Shown here piece after piece: positions 1 to 8,481 of a stretch of DNA of 64,000 bases. Both the position numbers and the translations under genes were made by a program. The stretch covers positions 152,046,929 to 152,110,928 of the forward strand of contig JAYESD010000009.1 of assembly GCA_036927565.1 (NCBI GenBank), in the 5' to 3' direction. Each line of letters opens with the position of its first letter. Within the stretch, counting starts at the first letter, position 1. Origin of the DNA: Tuctoria greenei. Lineage: Eukaryota > Streptophyta > Magnoliopsida > Poales > Poaceae. Below the pieces are notes generated by a model that searched no databases, was not told where the DNA came from, and worked only from the letters and a program-made list of their open reading frames with translations.

Positions 1-305
1 CAAAGGTTGAAATAGCACATAAATGGCCACTTAAAATCGGTTGTATGATATCCAATGCTAGAGTCGATATGCAAGAACCAAGTCCCGCTTGAATCTGAAG
101 CCATTGCTGCAACTACCTCAATGTGAATTAAACAATAATTCAATGACAATATGAACTGTTATGAGTAGTAGTGGGCCTTTAGTGGCCGGCCTGCTACTGT
201 AGCAGCCCGCTACAGTAGTGCCGCCTATTGTAGCGGCATCTAGGATTAGCGTTCAGGTGACTCCCCTCTATATAGCGTGGGTACTGTACTGTAGCAGACG
301 GCTAC
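1..305. other. Left flank: presumed intron of the AUG3-like gene plus half of a small inverted-repeat element
   Basis: I see no coding exon here on either strand. Bases 1-160 are AT-rich and are inferred to belong to the same intron as 13342-13394, because the intervening 13 kb is one LTR retrotransposon. Bases from about 168 to 305 are the left part of an inverted-repeat element interrupted by that retrotransposon. Confidence 0.45.
168..305. repeat. MITE-like inverted-repeat element, left part
   Basis: The first ~38 bases, beginning GTAGTGGGCCTTTAGTGGC, match the reverse complement of 13308-13341 at roughly 80 percent. That is what is expected if 168-305 and 13308-13341 were once the two ends of one small terminal-inverted-repeat element of about 170 bp. 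The inside holds further short inverted repeats around TGCTACTGTAGCAG. The superfamily is not assigned and no flanking duplication was recognised. Confidence 0.5.
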
Positions 306-1155
306 TGTCGGTACTCTGGAAACCGTACACCCCTTGGGGTTACAAAGATTTCAAAGGAAAGTCACCTACTTGATTTGAAGACCTTCGGAGGCCCACATGT
401 CAGATATAACCGGACCCGCTTCTCCAACATGGTTAATCCCAGGGTCGCCACGTGTACTATCAAACCGGAGCTACCGCCCACAAGGGGGAAGCTCCGGGCT
501 ATGTACCGAAATGGCACCCCCGGACCTAACCCCGGACCGAGGGAAGCTCCGGATCTGACACGTGTCAGGTAGCTCCGGAGCTACCTGTTTCCCACAGTAC
601 GCTCCAGAGCTGCAACGTGTCCAACCGTCGGATCATCAGCCTCTAACCTCCAGAAGACTTCATACCGGCTCCGGATCTTCAAAGGGGAATCAAGGGCTTC
701 AAGACCCGATTAAGTGTCATTAATACCATATTAATGACACACGATCGGACGACCTTGATTACCAGTAACGGCGCTGTCAAAGCCCATTACCCGGTCATTA
801 AGGGAAATTAGACGTGTTGAATGAGTATCAATGTTAGTAACCGCCGGGGCCACATGTCAGGCCAGACTAACTTGTAACGGTCTGCCCTTGTACTATAAAA
901 GGACAGGCCGACGACACGTTCAGAGAGGCTACACACGTTCCACAGACGCTCGACACAAGCTCATACAGCTAATACAACATCAACACACCCGTGGAGTAGG
1001 GTATTACGCTCAGGCGGCCCGAACTACGTAAATCTTCGTGTCTCCTGTGCTATTTTCAATTCACCTTCTTGAATCTCCGCGCGCCCACACCGAACATCAA
1101 ACTCCTCTAACACTTTAATACTGTCGGGAGATCTGCCGGATCCAAACCACCGACA
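306..1155 (+). repeat. T1 5' LTR (850 bp)
   Basis: It begins TGTCGG and ends CCGACA. A TATA-like box (CTATAAAAGG) lies at about 892-901. The upstream U3 is dense in ACGTG cores (G-box/ABRE-like), in GGAGCT/AGCTCC words, and in two overlapping perfect palindromes at 556-567 (TGACACGTGTCA) and 566-587 (22 bp centred on TCCGGA). The LTR drives the sense transcript; hormone or stress response is only inferred from the ACGTG cores. Confidence 0.92.
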
Positions 1156-1180
1156 GTTGGCGTGCCAGGTAGGGGGACCT
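1156..1180 (+). other. T1 primer-binding region
   Basis: Immediately after the LTR comes GTTGGCGTGCCAGGTAGGGG. The corresponding site of T2f (48646-48665) reads GTTGGTGCGCCAGGTAGGGG. Position and conservation mark it as the tRNA primer site of this family. It is not the initiator-Met type used by the Tekay element; which tRNA pairs is not decided here. Confidence 0.6.
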
Positions 1181-1192
1181 GAGATTTCGAGA

Positions 1193-2966
1193 ATGGTGAA
1201 CTCAGTTGCTGGATCATCCAATGGTCATCCTGCTGCTCAAGCTGCTGGGGCAATCCCTCCAATATGCAGCCACCAGCAAGAGCCTCAGCGCCAGCAGGAG
1301 TCACACTGCCACCACCGCCGCCTCCACCAGCAAATCAAGCTGGACAATGCGATGGTGCACCAACGTCAGTCACTGTGTCGGGAAATCATGACAACCCGGA
1401 ACACGCGCTCCATGCAGCACGTGCTCTTCTCCAACGCCCACCACCTCCGGATGCATCCCGGGATGCACTGGAGCAGTGGAGGGCCGATGTGGAACATTTG
1501 GTTACAGCAGCAGCCGACCGCATCAGCAACCAGGGTCCTCCTCCTTCAGGACGGGCCCCGTTGCAGCGGCGGACCTTGTCTGGTAGACTTGGTCCGCACG
1601 TTTCCAACAACAGGAGACGTGCTGCATCGCAGCAGGTGACGTCGTTGCCTTCCGGGGCACGACGCACTCACACGGTATCCAGGCTTTCAACTCATGACCT
1701 CCGGGCGGAGCTTGATCGCCGATACCGCCAACAGGACGGCCGAGTCCATATTGAGCGTGCTCGTGAAAGACGAGAAGCTCAAGACGTTCTTGCTCCTGAA
1801 GGAGTGGGAGGAGGTTGTTCAACCCTGGCCATGCATCTGCGTATGGTCAGGTGGCCGCAGAAATTCCGGCCTCACCTACCGGAGAAGTTCGACGGGACCG
1901 TCAATCCTGTCGAATTCCTTCAGATCTACTCCACTGCTATCTTGGCAGCTGGAGGAAATGAGGCCGTAATGGCCAATTATTTCCCAGTGGGTTTGACTGG
2001 GACCGCCAGGTCCTGGTTTATGAGCCTTCCACTCAACTCCATCAACAGTTGGGAGGAGCTGTGCCAGCAGTTCAACGCCAACTTCGGGAGTTCATACACC
2101 CGACCAGGCACTGAACTGGACCTTTTTGCAGTCGTGCAAAAAGGGGGAGAATCCATGCGATCATTCATCCAGAGGTTCTCTCAGGTACGAAACACTATCC
2201 CTTCTATCTCTAGCGCCTCTGTCATTGTAGCATTCAGACAGGGTGTACGAGATAAGAAGATGCTGGAGAAACTGCGATCAAGAAGATCACCAGTGTCACG
2301 AAACTCTTCAGTTTGGCCGACAAATGTGACAGAGCTGCGGAGGGCCGTGAAATGCACTCCAAACCAACTCCGGAGGATCACAAGAAATCCTCCAAAGGAG
2401 AAGCCGCTACCTTCGGGGGTGGCAAAAAGAAGAAGAAGACCAACGGCAAGAAGAAGCCGTCGGCCGGTACATCCAATGTTGCAACTGCTGCAGCTCCGGG
2501 TGGCCGGGGGTCACACCCCGAGAAGCGACCTCGACCGTCTTCTGAAGACGGTGGCAAACCCAAGGTGTGGTGTCCAATTCACAAAACGGGCAGCCAAAGT
2601 TTGGAAGATTGTCGGGAGGTCCAAAACCTTGCCGAGCGCTACAACAAGCGCCGGGAAGAATCTCCTTTCCGACAGAGGGAAGGAAAACAAAAAGTCGACG
2701 AAGCTCCGGCTGAAGAGGAGTTAGGTTTTCAAGATCCCAAAAAGGTCCTGAAGGCCGTCTACACCTCCGTCGACGACGATTCCGACGTCTCTGACAACGA
2801 GCGTCGGAAGACCATGAACATCATCTTTGGTGGATCATGGGACATCACCTCTCGCCGCGTCATCAAGACTATGCGTCGGGACATGGCTGCTGTAGCTCCT
2901 ACAGCCAGACCGGAGCTTCATCGGAAGTGGATGGACACAACCATCACTTTTGATGCTTCGGACTGA
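1193..2966 (+). pseudogene. gag: T1 gag (two one-base deletions, terminal nonsense)
   Basis: This is the structural capsid-precursor frame. The start (ATG, reading MVNS) matches the start at 48686 in T2f. A Pro/Ala-rich N-terminal part is followed by the Retrotrans_gag core (FDGTVNPVEFLQIY, ARSWFMSLP and SWEELCQQF blocks at about 1890-2090). Then come a Lys-rich tract at about 2430-2460 and a Cys/His-bearing segment (WCPIHK, at about 2570). Comparison with T2f shows a lost G near 1250 (GGGG versus GGGGG) and a lost base near 2290, which split the frame into three pieces. TGA at 2964-2966 replaces the TGC codon of T2f. The capsid-like core and its place after the LTR make the assignment secure. 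Confidence 0.85.
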
Positions 2967-3605
2967 CCTCGAAGCATGGTTGGAGCAGGTCAGCTACCTT
3001 TGATGGTATCTCCTACTATCAATAACATCCAGCTCCACCATGTCATGGTAGACGGAGGTTCGGGGCTTAACCTCATAAGCTTTGAAGCTTTTACCAAGCT
3101 TCAGCTCCGACCTTCGGATCTCCACCCCTCCCGACCTTTCTCCGGAGTAGGTCCGGGAGCCATTACCCCACTCGGAGCTATTACTCTCCCCGTTACTTTC
3201 GAGACACGGGAGAAGTATCGCACCGAGAAGTTGGTCTTTGACGTCGCTCAGATCAACTTACCCTTCAACGCCATCTTGGGTAGGCCTGCCCTGTACAAAT
3301 TCATGGCAGCTGCTCATTATGGCTATCTGGTGTTAAAGATGCCAACACCAGTAGGCGTTCTCCGGATCTGCGGAGATCGTACTGCAGGAGTAACTGCTCT
3401 GGAAGAACTTCATGCACTTACCACGGCGCAAGAGGACTCCAGGCAGGAGCAAGCTCCAAAACCCCCGAGCATTCGTCAACGAGGCTCGACATCTGCACCT
3501 CGTGTGCAGCCAAGCGGCGACACCGACATTCCCGTCAAAGTCGTCCAAATCGGTTCTGATGTCGCTCAGACCACCCGTATATCGGGAGGATTGAACGATA
3601 AATAG
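2967..3605 (+). pseudogene. pro: T1 aspartic protease region
   Basis: The frame continues in phase with the last gag piece. It contains the retroviral-type aspartic protease signature as VDGGSGLNLISFEAF (from about 3049), where DGG stands in the usual D-S/T-G position, and the flap/C-terminal block ILGRPALYKF at about 3275. It ends in LNDK followed by TAG at 3603-3605; the next domain (RT) follows in the same frame. The same TAG is present at the same codon in T2f (61671-61673). The enzyme would process the Gag-Pol precursor inside the particle. Confidence 0.8.
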
Positions 3606-4961
3606 GAACTCGCGCTCATCACTTTCCCCCGGGCTAATGTTGACGTGTTTGCCTGGCAACCGTCACAAATGTCTGGGATCTCTAGGGAAGTGATTGAGCA
3701 CAATCTGAAGATCTACCCTGACGCCCGGCCTGTGCACCAGAAGCCTCGGAAGCAATCTGTAGAGCGACAGAACTTCATTCGACAAGAAGTGAAGAAGTTG
3801 CTCGAAGCTGGATTCATCCGAGAAGTCTTCCATCCAAAATGGCTGGCAAACCCAGTCGTTGTGCCCAAGGCCGGCGGGAAGCTTCGGATATGTATTGACT
3901 ACACAACACTAAATAAGGCATGTCCAAAAGATCCATTCCCACTACCTAGAATAGATCAGATAGTGGATTCCACCTGCGGGTGTGAATTACTGTGTTTCCT
4001 AGACGTATATTCTGGGTATCATCAAATCAGAATGTCTAGGGAAGATGAAGAGCATACCTCTTTCATCACAGTAGATGGATTGTACTGTTATACAGCCATG
4101 CCATTTGGTCTCAAGAATGCAGCTTCAACCTTTGTACGAGCTATGTACAAAACCTTTGAAAACCTCATTAGAGACATAGTGGAAGTGTATGTTAATGACA
4201 TCGTGGTCAAGATCAAGAACAAGGAGTCACTTCTTGACACCTTACAGGTTGTCTTCGATAAGCTGCGGGTCACCCGCACAAAGCTAAACCCAGACAAGTG
4301 TGTCTTCGGGGTTAGTTCCGGAAAACTTCTTGGTTTCCTGGTAAGTCACCGGGGCATAGAAGCTAATCCGGTGAAGATCAAGGCCATTGAAGACATGCGG
4401 CCACCAGCCCGCATCAAAGACGTCCAAAAGCTAACTGGATGTCTAGCAGCCCTCAGCCGGTTCATTTCAAGCCTGGCGGAACGGGCACTCCCCTTCTTCA
4501 AGTTATTGAGGAAGTCCGGACCATTCCAATGGTCTGAAGAAGCAGAAAAGGCGTTTTAGGAGCTAAAACAGTTCCTCACCACCCTACCAACTCTGGTAGC
4601 TCTGAATCCTGGTGAGCCTTTGTTGCTTTACATTTCAGCTACTGACGAAGTCGTCAGTATGGTCTTGGTCGCGGAAAGACCAGAACTACCCCATACTCAG
4701 GGATCCAGACCCCTTCGGGAGGGTCCGGAGGTTTCTGAAAGCGAGTCTGGGTCTCAGCTCCCAGACTCGAATCCATAAGAAGTTGCTTCAGAAGACCCAG
4801 ACCCCTCCGGGAGGGTCCAGGTCACTTCTGAAGAAGCTCCGGGTTCCTCCAGCCAAAACCTGGAGGTCCCCGAAGAAAATCCGGATCCCTCCGGGAGGAT
4901 CTGGGTCAGCGAAGAGGAAGCTCCGGGCCCCTTCGGGAGGGTCCGGACCATTCAGCGCCCA
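3606..4961 (+). pseudogene. pol: T1 reverse transcriptase and start of Gypsy-type RNase H (nonsense codons, altered active site)
   Basis: The RT runs from ELALITF through DVFAWQPSQM, the fingers block KLRICIDYTTLNKACPKDPF and palm block FLDVYSGYHQIRM to the active-site region. There the expected Y-V-D-D reads YVNDIVVK (about 4189-4212), so one catalytic Asp is replaced by Asn; the T2f copy keeps YVDD. Thumb and connection follow (DVQKLTGCLAALSRF). TAG at 4557-4559 interrupts the frame where T2f reads FRELKQ, and a TAA lies near 4776. The first RNase H strand (LLLYISATDEVVSMVLVAE) is followed by a repeat-built insertion (see 4690-4960). The copy is catalytically dead by sequence. Confidence 0.86.
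4690..4960 (+). repeat. Palindromic repeat insertion inside the RNase H coding region
   Basis: Four copies of a GC-rich imperfect palindrome of the type CCCTTCGGGAGGGTCC occur at about 4709, 4802, 4888 and 4929, embedded in a Pro/Glu/Ser-rich coding stretch of about 90 residues. It separates the first strand of the RNase H (ending VLVAERPE) from the next recognisable block (RPVYFISEVLHD). The T2f copy has the same insertion with four diverged copies (62770-63010), so it is a family trait. In other Tat elements, as I recall them, the two blocks are joined by a short turn. Confidence 0.7.
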
Positions 4962-7148
4962 GTGTACTTCATCAGTGAAGTACTACATGATGTCAAGACT
5001 CGATACCTAGAGGTGCATAAGCTGCTCTATGCAGTTCTTATTGCCTCCAGGAAGCTTCGCCATTATTTCCAAGCTCACAAAATCTCAGTGGTGACCTCTT
5101 ACCCACTTCGAGCAATCTTGCATAATCCCAATTCAACTGGGAATATTGCAAAGTGGGCAGCGGAATTGGCTGAATTTGATCTCGAATTCATTTCAAGACA
5201 AGTAGTCAAGAGTCAAGCATTGGCAGACTTCGTGGCGGAATGGACTTCCTCTCCATCAAACCCTGGGGGCCCCAGTGAGCAGAAGTCGGAACACGAAGCT
5301 CCGGTCTTCACCGAGCCTCATTGGACCCTTTACTTCGACGGCTCCATGCAAAAGCAGGGGGCCAGAGCTAGAATCCTTCTCCTCGCACCAACTGGGGAGA
5401 AGGTGAAATACATGGTACACCTTGACTTCAAGGCGACCAACAACATGGCGGAGTACGAAGCACTCATCTACGGACTAAAGGTGGCACTGTCATACGGTGT
5501 CAAGCAATTGCTCGTCAAGGGAGATTCACAGCTCATCATTAAGCAAGTGAAGGGTGAATGCTTCTGCAACAATCTCCAGCTAGCTGCTTACCTCCTTGAA
5601 GTCCAGAGGCTTCAGAAGGACTTCGAAGTCCTAGATCTCCACCATGTCCAGCGTGCCTACAACGCTGAAGTCGACGAACTCTCGATGAAAGCGTCAACCG
5701 GAGCTCCGACCCCTAACGGAACTTTTGTCTGGAGGCTGTCAAAACCCACAGCTCAGCCTGCCGAACTGAGCGAAGGGGGCGAGATCAGCATCCCGAAGCT
5801 GACGGTCCCGATGGCCCTGTTACCATGGCAGCCATCAAGGGTCGTAGGTGCTGCCGGAAGCTCCGAGCAACCCAGCACGCAAGACTCAAATGCTCAAGTT
5901 AGTTCCGATGCATGGATCTCGAAGATCCGGAACTACTTGAAAAACAACATCCTTCCTGACGATGATGTGTCCGCTGACCGGGTAGTCAGATTGGCTAAAA
6001 GATACACGTTGGTAGAAGGGGATCTCTACCGGCACGGTGCCAACGGCATCCTAATGCGGTGCATCACAAGGGAAGAAGGTTGCGAGCTCCTCGCAGAAAT
6101 CCATGGAGGCGAGTGTGGGAACCACGCGTCTTCCCGCACGCTGGTTGGTAAAGCCTTTCGGCATGGCTTCTACTGGCCTACAGCACTCCAGGATGCAACT
6201 GAGCTAGTAAAGAAATGCGAAGCATGTCAATTTCATGCAAAGCAAATTCACACACCGACTCAGCCCCTACAAATGATACCTTCTACATGGCCTTTCGCTG
6301 TGTGGGGGATGGACATCTTGGGACCTTTCCCAAGAGCCGTCGGAGGTTACAAGTTCCTGTACGTCGCCATTGACAAGTTCACCAAGTGGCCGGAAGCAAC
6401 TCCAGTTGTGACAATCAACAAGCAATCTGCTGTCAACTTTTTGCAGTCCATTGTATGCAGATTTGGAGTCCCAAACAAAATCATCACTGATAATGGGACC
6501 CAATTCACAAGCTCTGCATTTCAAGGATATTGTGAAGACCTCGGCATTCAGGTTTGCTACGCCTCCGTAGCTCACCCAGCCAGCAATGGCCAAGCCGAGA
6601 GAGCAAATGTTGAAATCCTTAAAGGACTCAAAACGCGCACCTATGAGCGCTTGAAAAAACATGGAGCCAACTGGATTGAGGAGCTTCCACCCACTCTCTG
6701 GGCCAACAGGACATCTCCAAACCGGTCAACTGGAGAGACACCCTTCTTCCTGGTGTATGGAGCTGAAGCAATCCTTCCTCCAGAAATCACCTTGGGGTCA
6801 CTCCGGGTCCGGACCTTCGACGAAGCCATGCAGGACCAGCTCCAGCGTGAAGACCTATACCTCCTTGAGGAGGGAAGATGCCAAGCAGCTGTTCGGAATG
6901 CCCGATACCGCCAAGCCCTTCAGCGCTATCATCAGCGGCATGTACACAACCGACAGCTTGAGGAAGGCGACCTGGTGCTACGGAGAATACAATCCAGAGA
7001 AGGGTTAAACAAACTCTCCCCCAGCTGGGAGGGACCCTTCCGAGTGATTAAAGTATCCCGTCCCGGGAGCGTTCGCTTGGCTACCGAGGATGGGACACCT
7101 CTCCCAAATCCTTGTAACATTAAGCACCTCCGTAAGTTCTACGCTTAA
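4962..7148 (+). CDS. pol: T1 pol 3' part: RNase H, archaeal-type RNase H, integrase (open 728-codon frame)
   Basis: The frame opens within the Gypsy RNase H/connection (YFISEVLHD, AARKL-like RKLRHYFQAH, ending ALADFVAEW). A second RNase H of the archaeal type kept by Tat elements follows: WTLYFDGSMQKQG, NNMAEYEALIYGLKVAL, GDSQLIIKQVKGE. Integrase comes next, with an HHCC zinc region (GNHASS...CEACQFH), the D-D-E catalytic residues in GMDILGPFP, ITDNGTQF and NGQAERANVEILKG, and a C-terminal domain ending IKHLRKFYA. No chromodomain is present. The products would remove RNA from the hybrid and insert the cDNA. This stretch is intact, but upstream stops prevent its synthesis from the normal Gag-Pol message; the ATG at 4962 is simply the first in the open frame. 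Confidence 0.88.
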   Translation: MYFISEVLHDVKTRYLEVHKLLYAVLIASRKLRHYFQAHKISVVTSYPLRAILHNPNSTGNIAKWAAELAEFDLEFISRQVVKSQALADFVAEWTSSPSNPGGPSEQKSEHEAPVFTEPHWTLYFDGSMQKQGARARILLLAPTGEKVKYMVHLDFKATNNMAEYEALIYGLKVALSYGVKQLLVKGDSQLIIKQVKGECFCNNLQLAAYLLEVQRLQKDFEVLDLHHVQRAYNAEVDELSMKASTGAPTPNGTFVWRLSKPTAQPAELSEGGEISIPKLTVPMALLPWQPSRVVGAAGSSEQPSTQDSNAQVSSDAWISKIRNYLKNNILPDDDVSADRVVRLAKRYTLVEGDLYRHGANGILMRCITREEGCELLAEIHGGECGNHASSRTLVGKAFRHGFYWPTALQDATELVKKCEACQFHAKQIHTPTQPLQMIPSTWPFAVWGMDILGPFPRAVGGYKFLYVAIDKFTKWPEATPVVTINKQSAVNFLQSIVCRFGVPNKIITDNGTQFTSSAFQGYCEDLGIQVCYASVAHPASNGQAERANVEILKGLKTRTYERLKKHGANWIEELPPTLWANRTSPNRSTGETPFFLVYGAEAILPPEITLGSLRVRTFDEAMQDQLQREDLYLLEEGRCQAAVRNARYRQALQRYHQRHVHNRQLEEGDLVLRRIQSREGLNKLSPSWEGPFRVIKVSRPGSVRLATEDGTPLPNPCNIKHLRKFYA

Positions 7149-7328
7149 TATCACGGAGGTGAGTCTGTAGTAACTTGAGGTGTATGTTATAGAGTCATTG
7201 TACAGAGTCGGGTAGTTCCTCCGGGAGAACAGCCGGACTTTTCCCGAAAGGTCCGCAAAGTTCATACAACACTTGTCACAGTCTCAGGACTAAAAGTGTG
7301 GCTAGCTACCCTGGGTCAAACGAGAAAT

Positions 7329-7373
7329 GAAACACACTTAGCCTAGTTCCGTACCCTAAGAGTGTACTTGTTT
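7329..7373 (+). repeat. Stem-loop A (CACTTAG...CTAAGAGTG)
   Basis: The arms around CACTTAG and CTAAGAGTG pair, extended by GAAACA/TTGTTTC. The equivalent at 47678-47730 in T2r has the same arrangement in the opposite orientation. It is a conserved structure of the Tat family; its role is unknown. Confidence 0.55.
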
Positions 7374-7616
7374 CCCCTGTACGTCGGACCTATAATGAAA
7401 GACATCTTCATGTGAAACAGACTCCACGTGCATTTATTTTGTACAGGCTCAACATTTTTTATTTTTCTCTTTCTTGTCTATATCAAAGACGTGCAATTCT
7501 TAAGAAATTTTAGTTTGATCGGTTCATATACGATTCGGATTGTATTGTCGATTCTTTTGGATTCAAATATTGTTCATGGTCCACTCGCCTGAATGCCGCC
7601 AAGCCAATCTAGGGCC

Positions 7617-7667
7617 GGAGTGTGCTATCGACTTAGCCTGGTCAAGCACCCTAAGTACGCCACTCTA
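7617..7667 (+). repeat. Stem-loop B (GAGTGTGC...CTTAG...CTAAG...CCACTC)
   Basis: The outer arms GAGTG and CACTC and inner arms CTTAG and CTAAG pair around a loop of about 17 bases containing CCTGGTC and GCACC. Related units occur once more in T2r (47381-47436) and five times in T3 (35147-36014). Confidence 0.6.
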
Positions 7668-7876
7668 CCTATACCCCGGCAGGCCGAAGTAAGGCGAGTC
7701 CAAGTGCAATTGGATCTGAAAGAAAAGGCAACACATTCGGTTGTATTTAGAATCGCGTTTGACTTAAAATTTTCTTGAGAATCGTAAGCCGCGACGAAGT
7801 TATAGGCGAGAAACGAATTTTACTATTTTTCTTAGCTTCAGTGTGCAGAAAAAATAAAATCTACGTTGATGGAGAA

Positions 7877-8195
7877 AAGCCGGAGCTAACAAAGCTCCGA
7901 CTCCCTTAGGTGGCTTGTAATCGATGTTACGCATTGAAAACGAGCATCACCGGAGCAATCAAGCTCCGGTAGAGCTAGGGGGGCCAGCCGTCGACGCTAA
8001 ATAAAAGATGGTGAGAAGACCCCGCAAACGGAGTTTGCTACCAACAAACTAAGTGCTGGCAAAGGTCACTGCCGGAGCTACTAAGCTCCGACACCCCGAA
8101 GGACTAACTATCAATGCTCTACGCGTTGATAGGGACTATTGCCGGAGCTACTAAGCTCCGACGATAGACAATGCCGGAGCTTCTAAGCTCCGACA
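7877..8195 (+). repeat. Cluster of five GGAGCT/AGCTCC hairpins
   Basis: Five short inverted repeats of the form CCGGAGCTnnnnAAGCTCCG lie at about 7880, 7950, 8072, 8142 and 8173. Each has an 8-9 bp arm and a 3-6 base loop. Corresponding words recur inverted at 46850-47165 (T2r) and, degenerate, at 34795-34910 (T3). The GGAGCT word is also frequent in the LTR. Confidence 0.65.
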
Positions 8196-8481
8196 ACCTC
8201 AGGGGGCCTTCACTATCGAAGACTTCGGACATATACTCTACAAGTTCGGAGCAAATGAGTCTTCAACAAAACACAATATCCTCTTGGTACATGTTCACAA
8301 TCAAATTGTGTACATCTACCAGGAGGCCAAGTGGAGACAAAAGTGTTGAAGGCAAAAAGTGAAATTCACAAAAATTTGGGGATTTCATTCATCTGGAGAC
8401 AAGAGATTACATCTGGAGACAAGGGATTACAAAATTGAGGAAGAAGAAGAGAAAATACAAGTGAGAACTACAGAGATGGTC

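Larger units (their letters stand above)
7149..8481 (+). other. T1 noncoding region between pol and the antisense gene
   Basis: No coding frame is supported over 1.3 kb. It contains two CTTAG/CTAAG stem-loops (about 7329-7373 and 7617-7667), a cluster of GGAGCT...AGCTCC hairpins (7877-8195), and a T-rich stretch at 7435-7480. The same succession exists, inverted, in T2r (46579-47772), and partly in T3 (34675-36040). Sense pol transcripts and antisense-gene transcripts converge here, so termination and polyadenylation of both probably occur in it. Confidence 0.7.
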
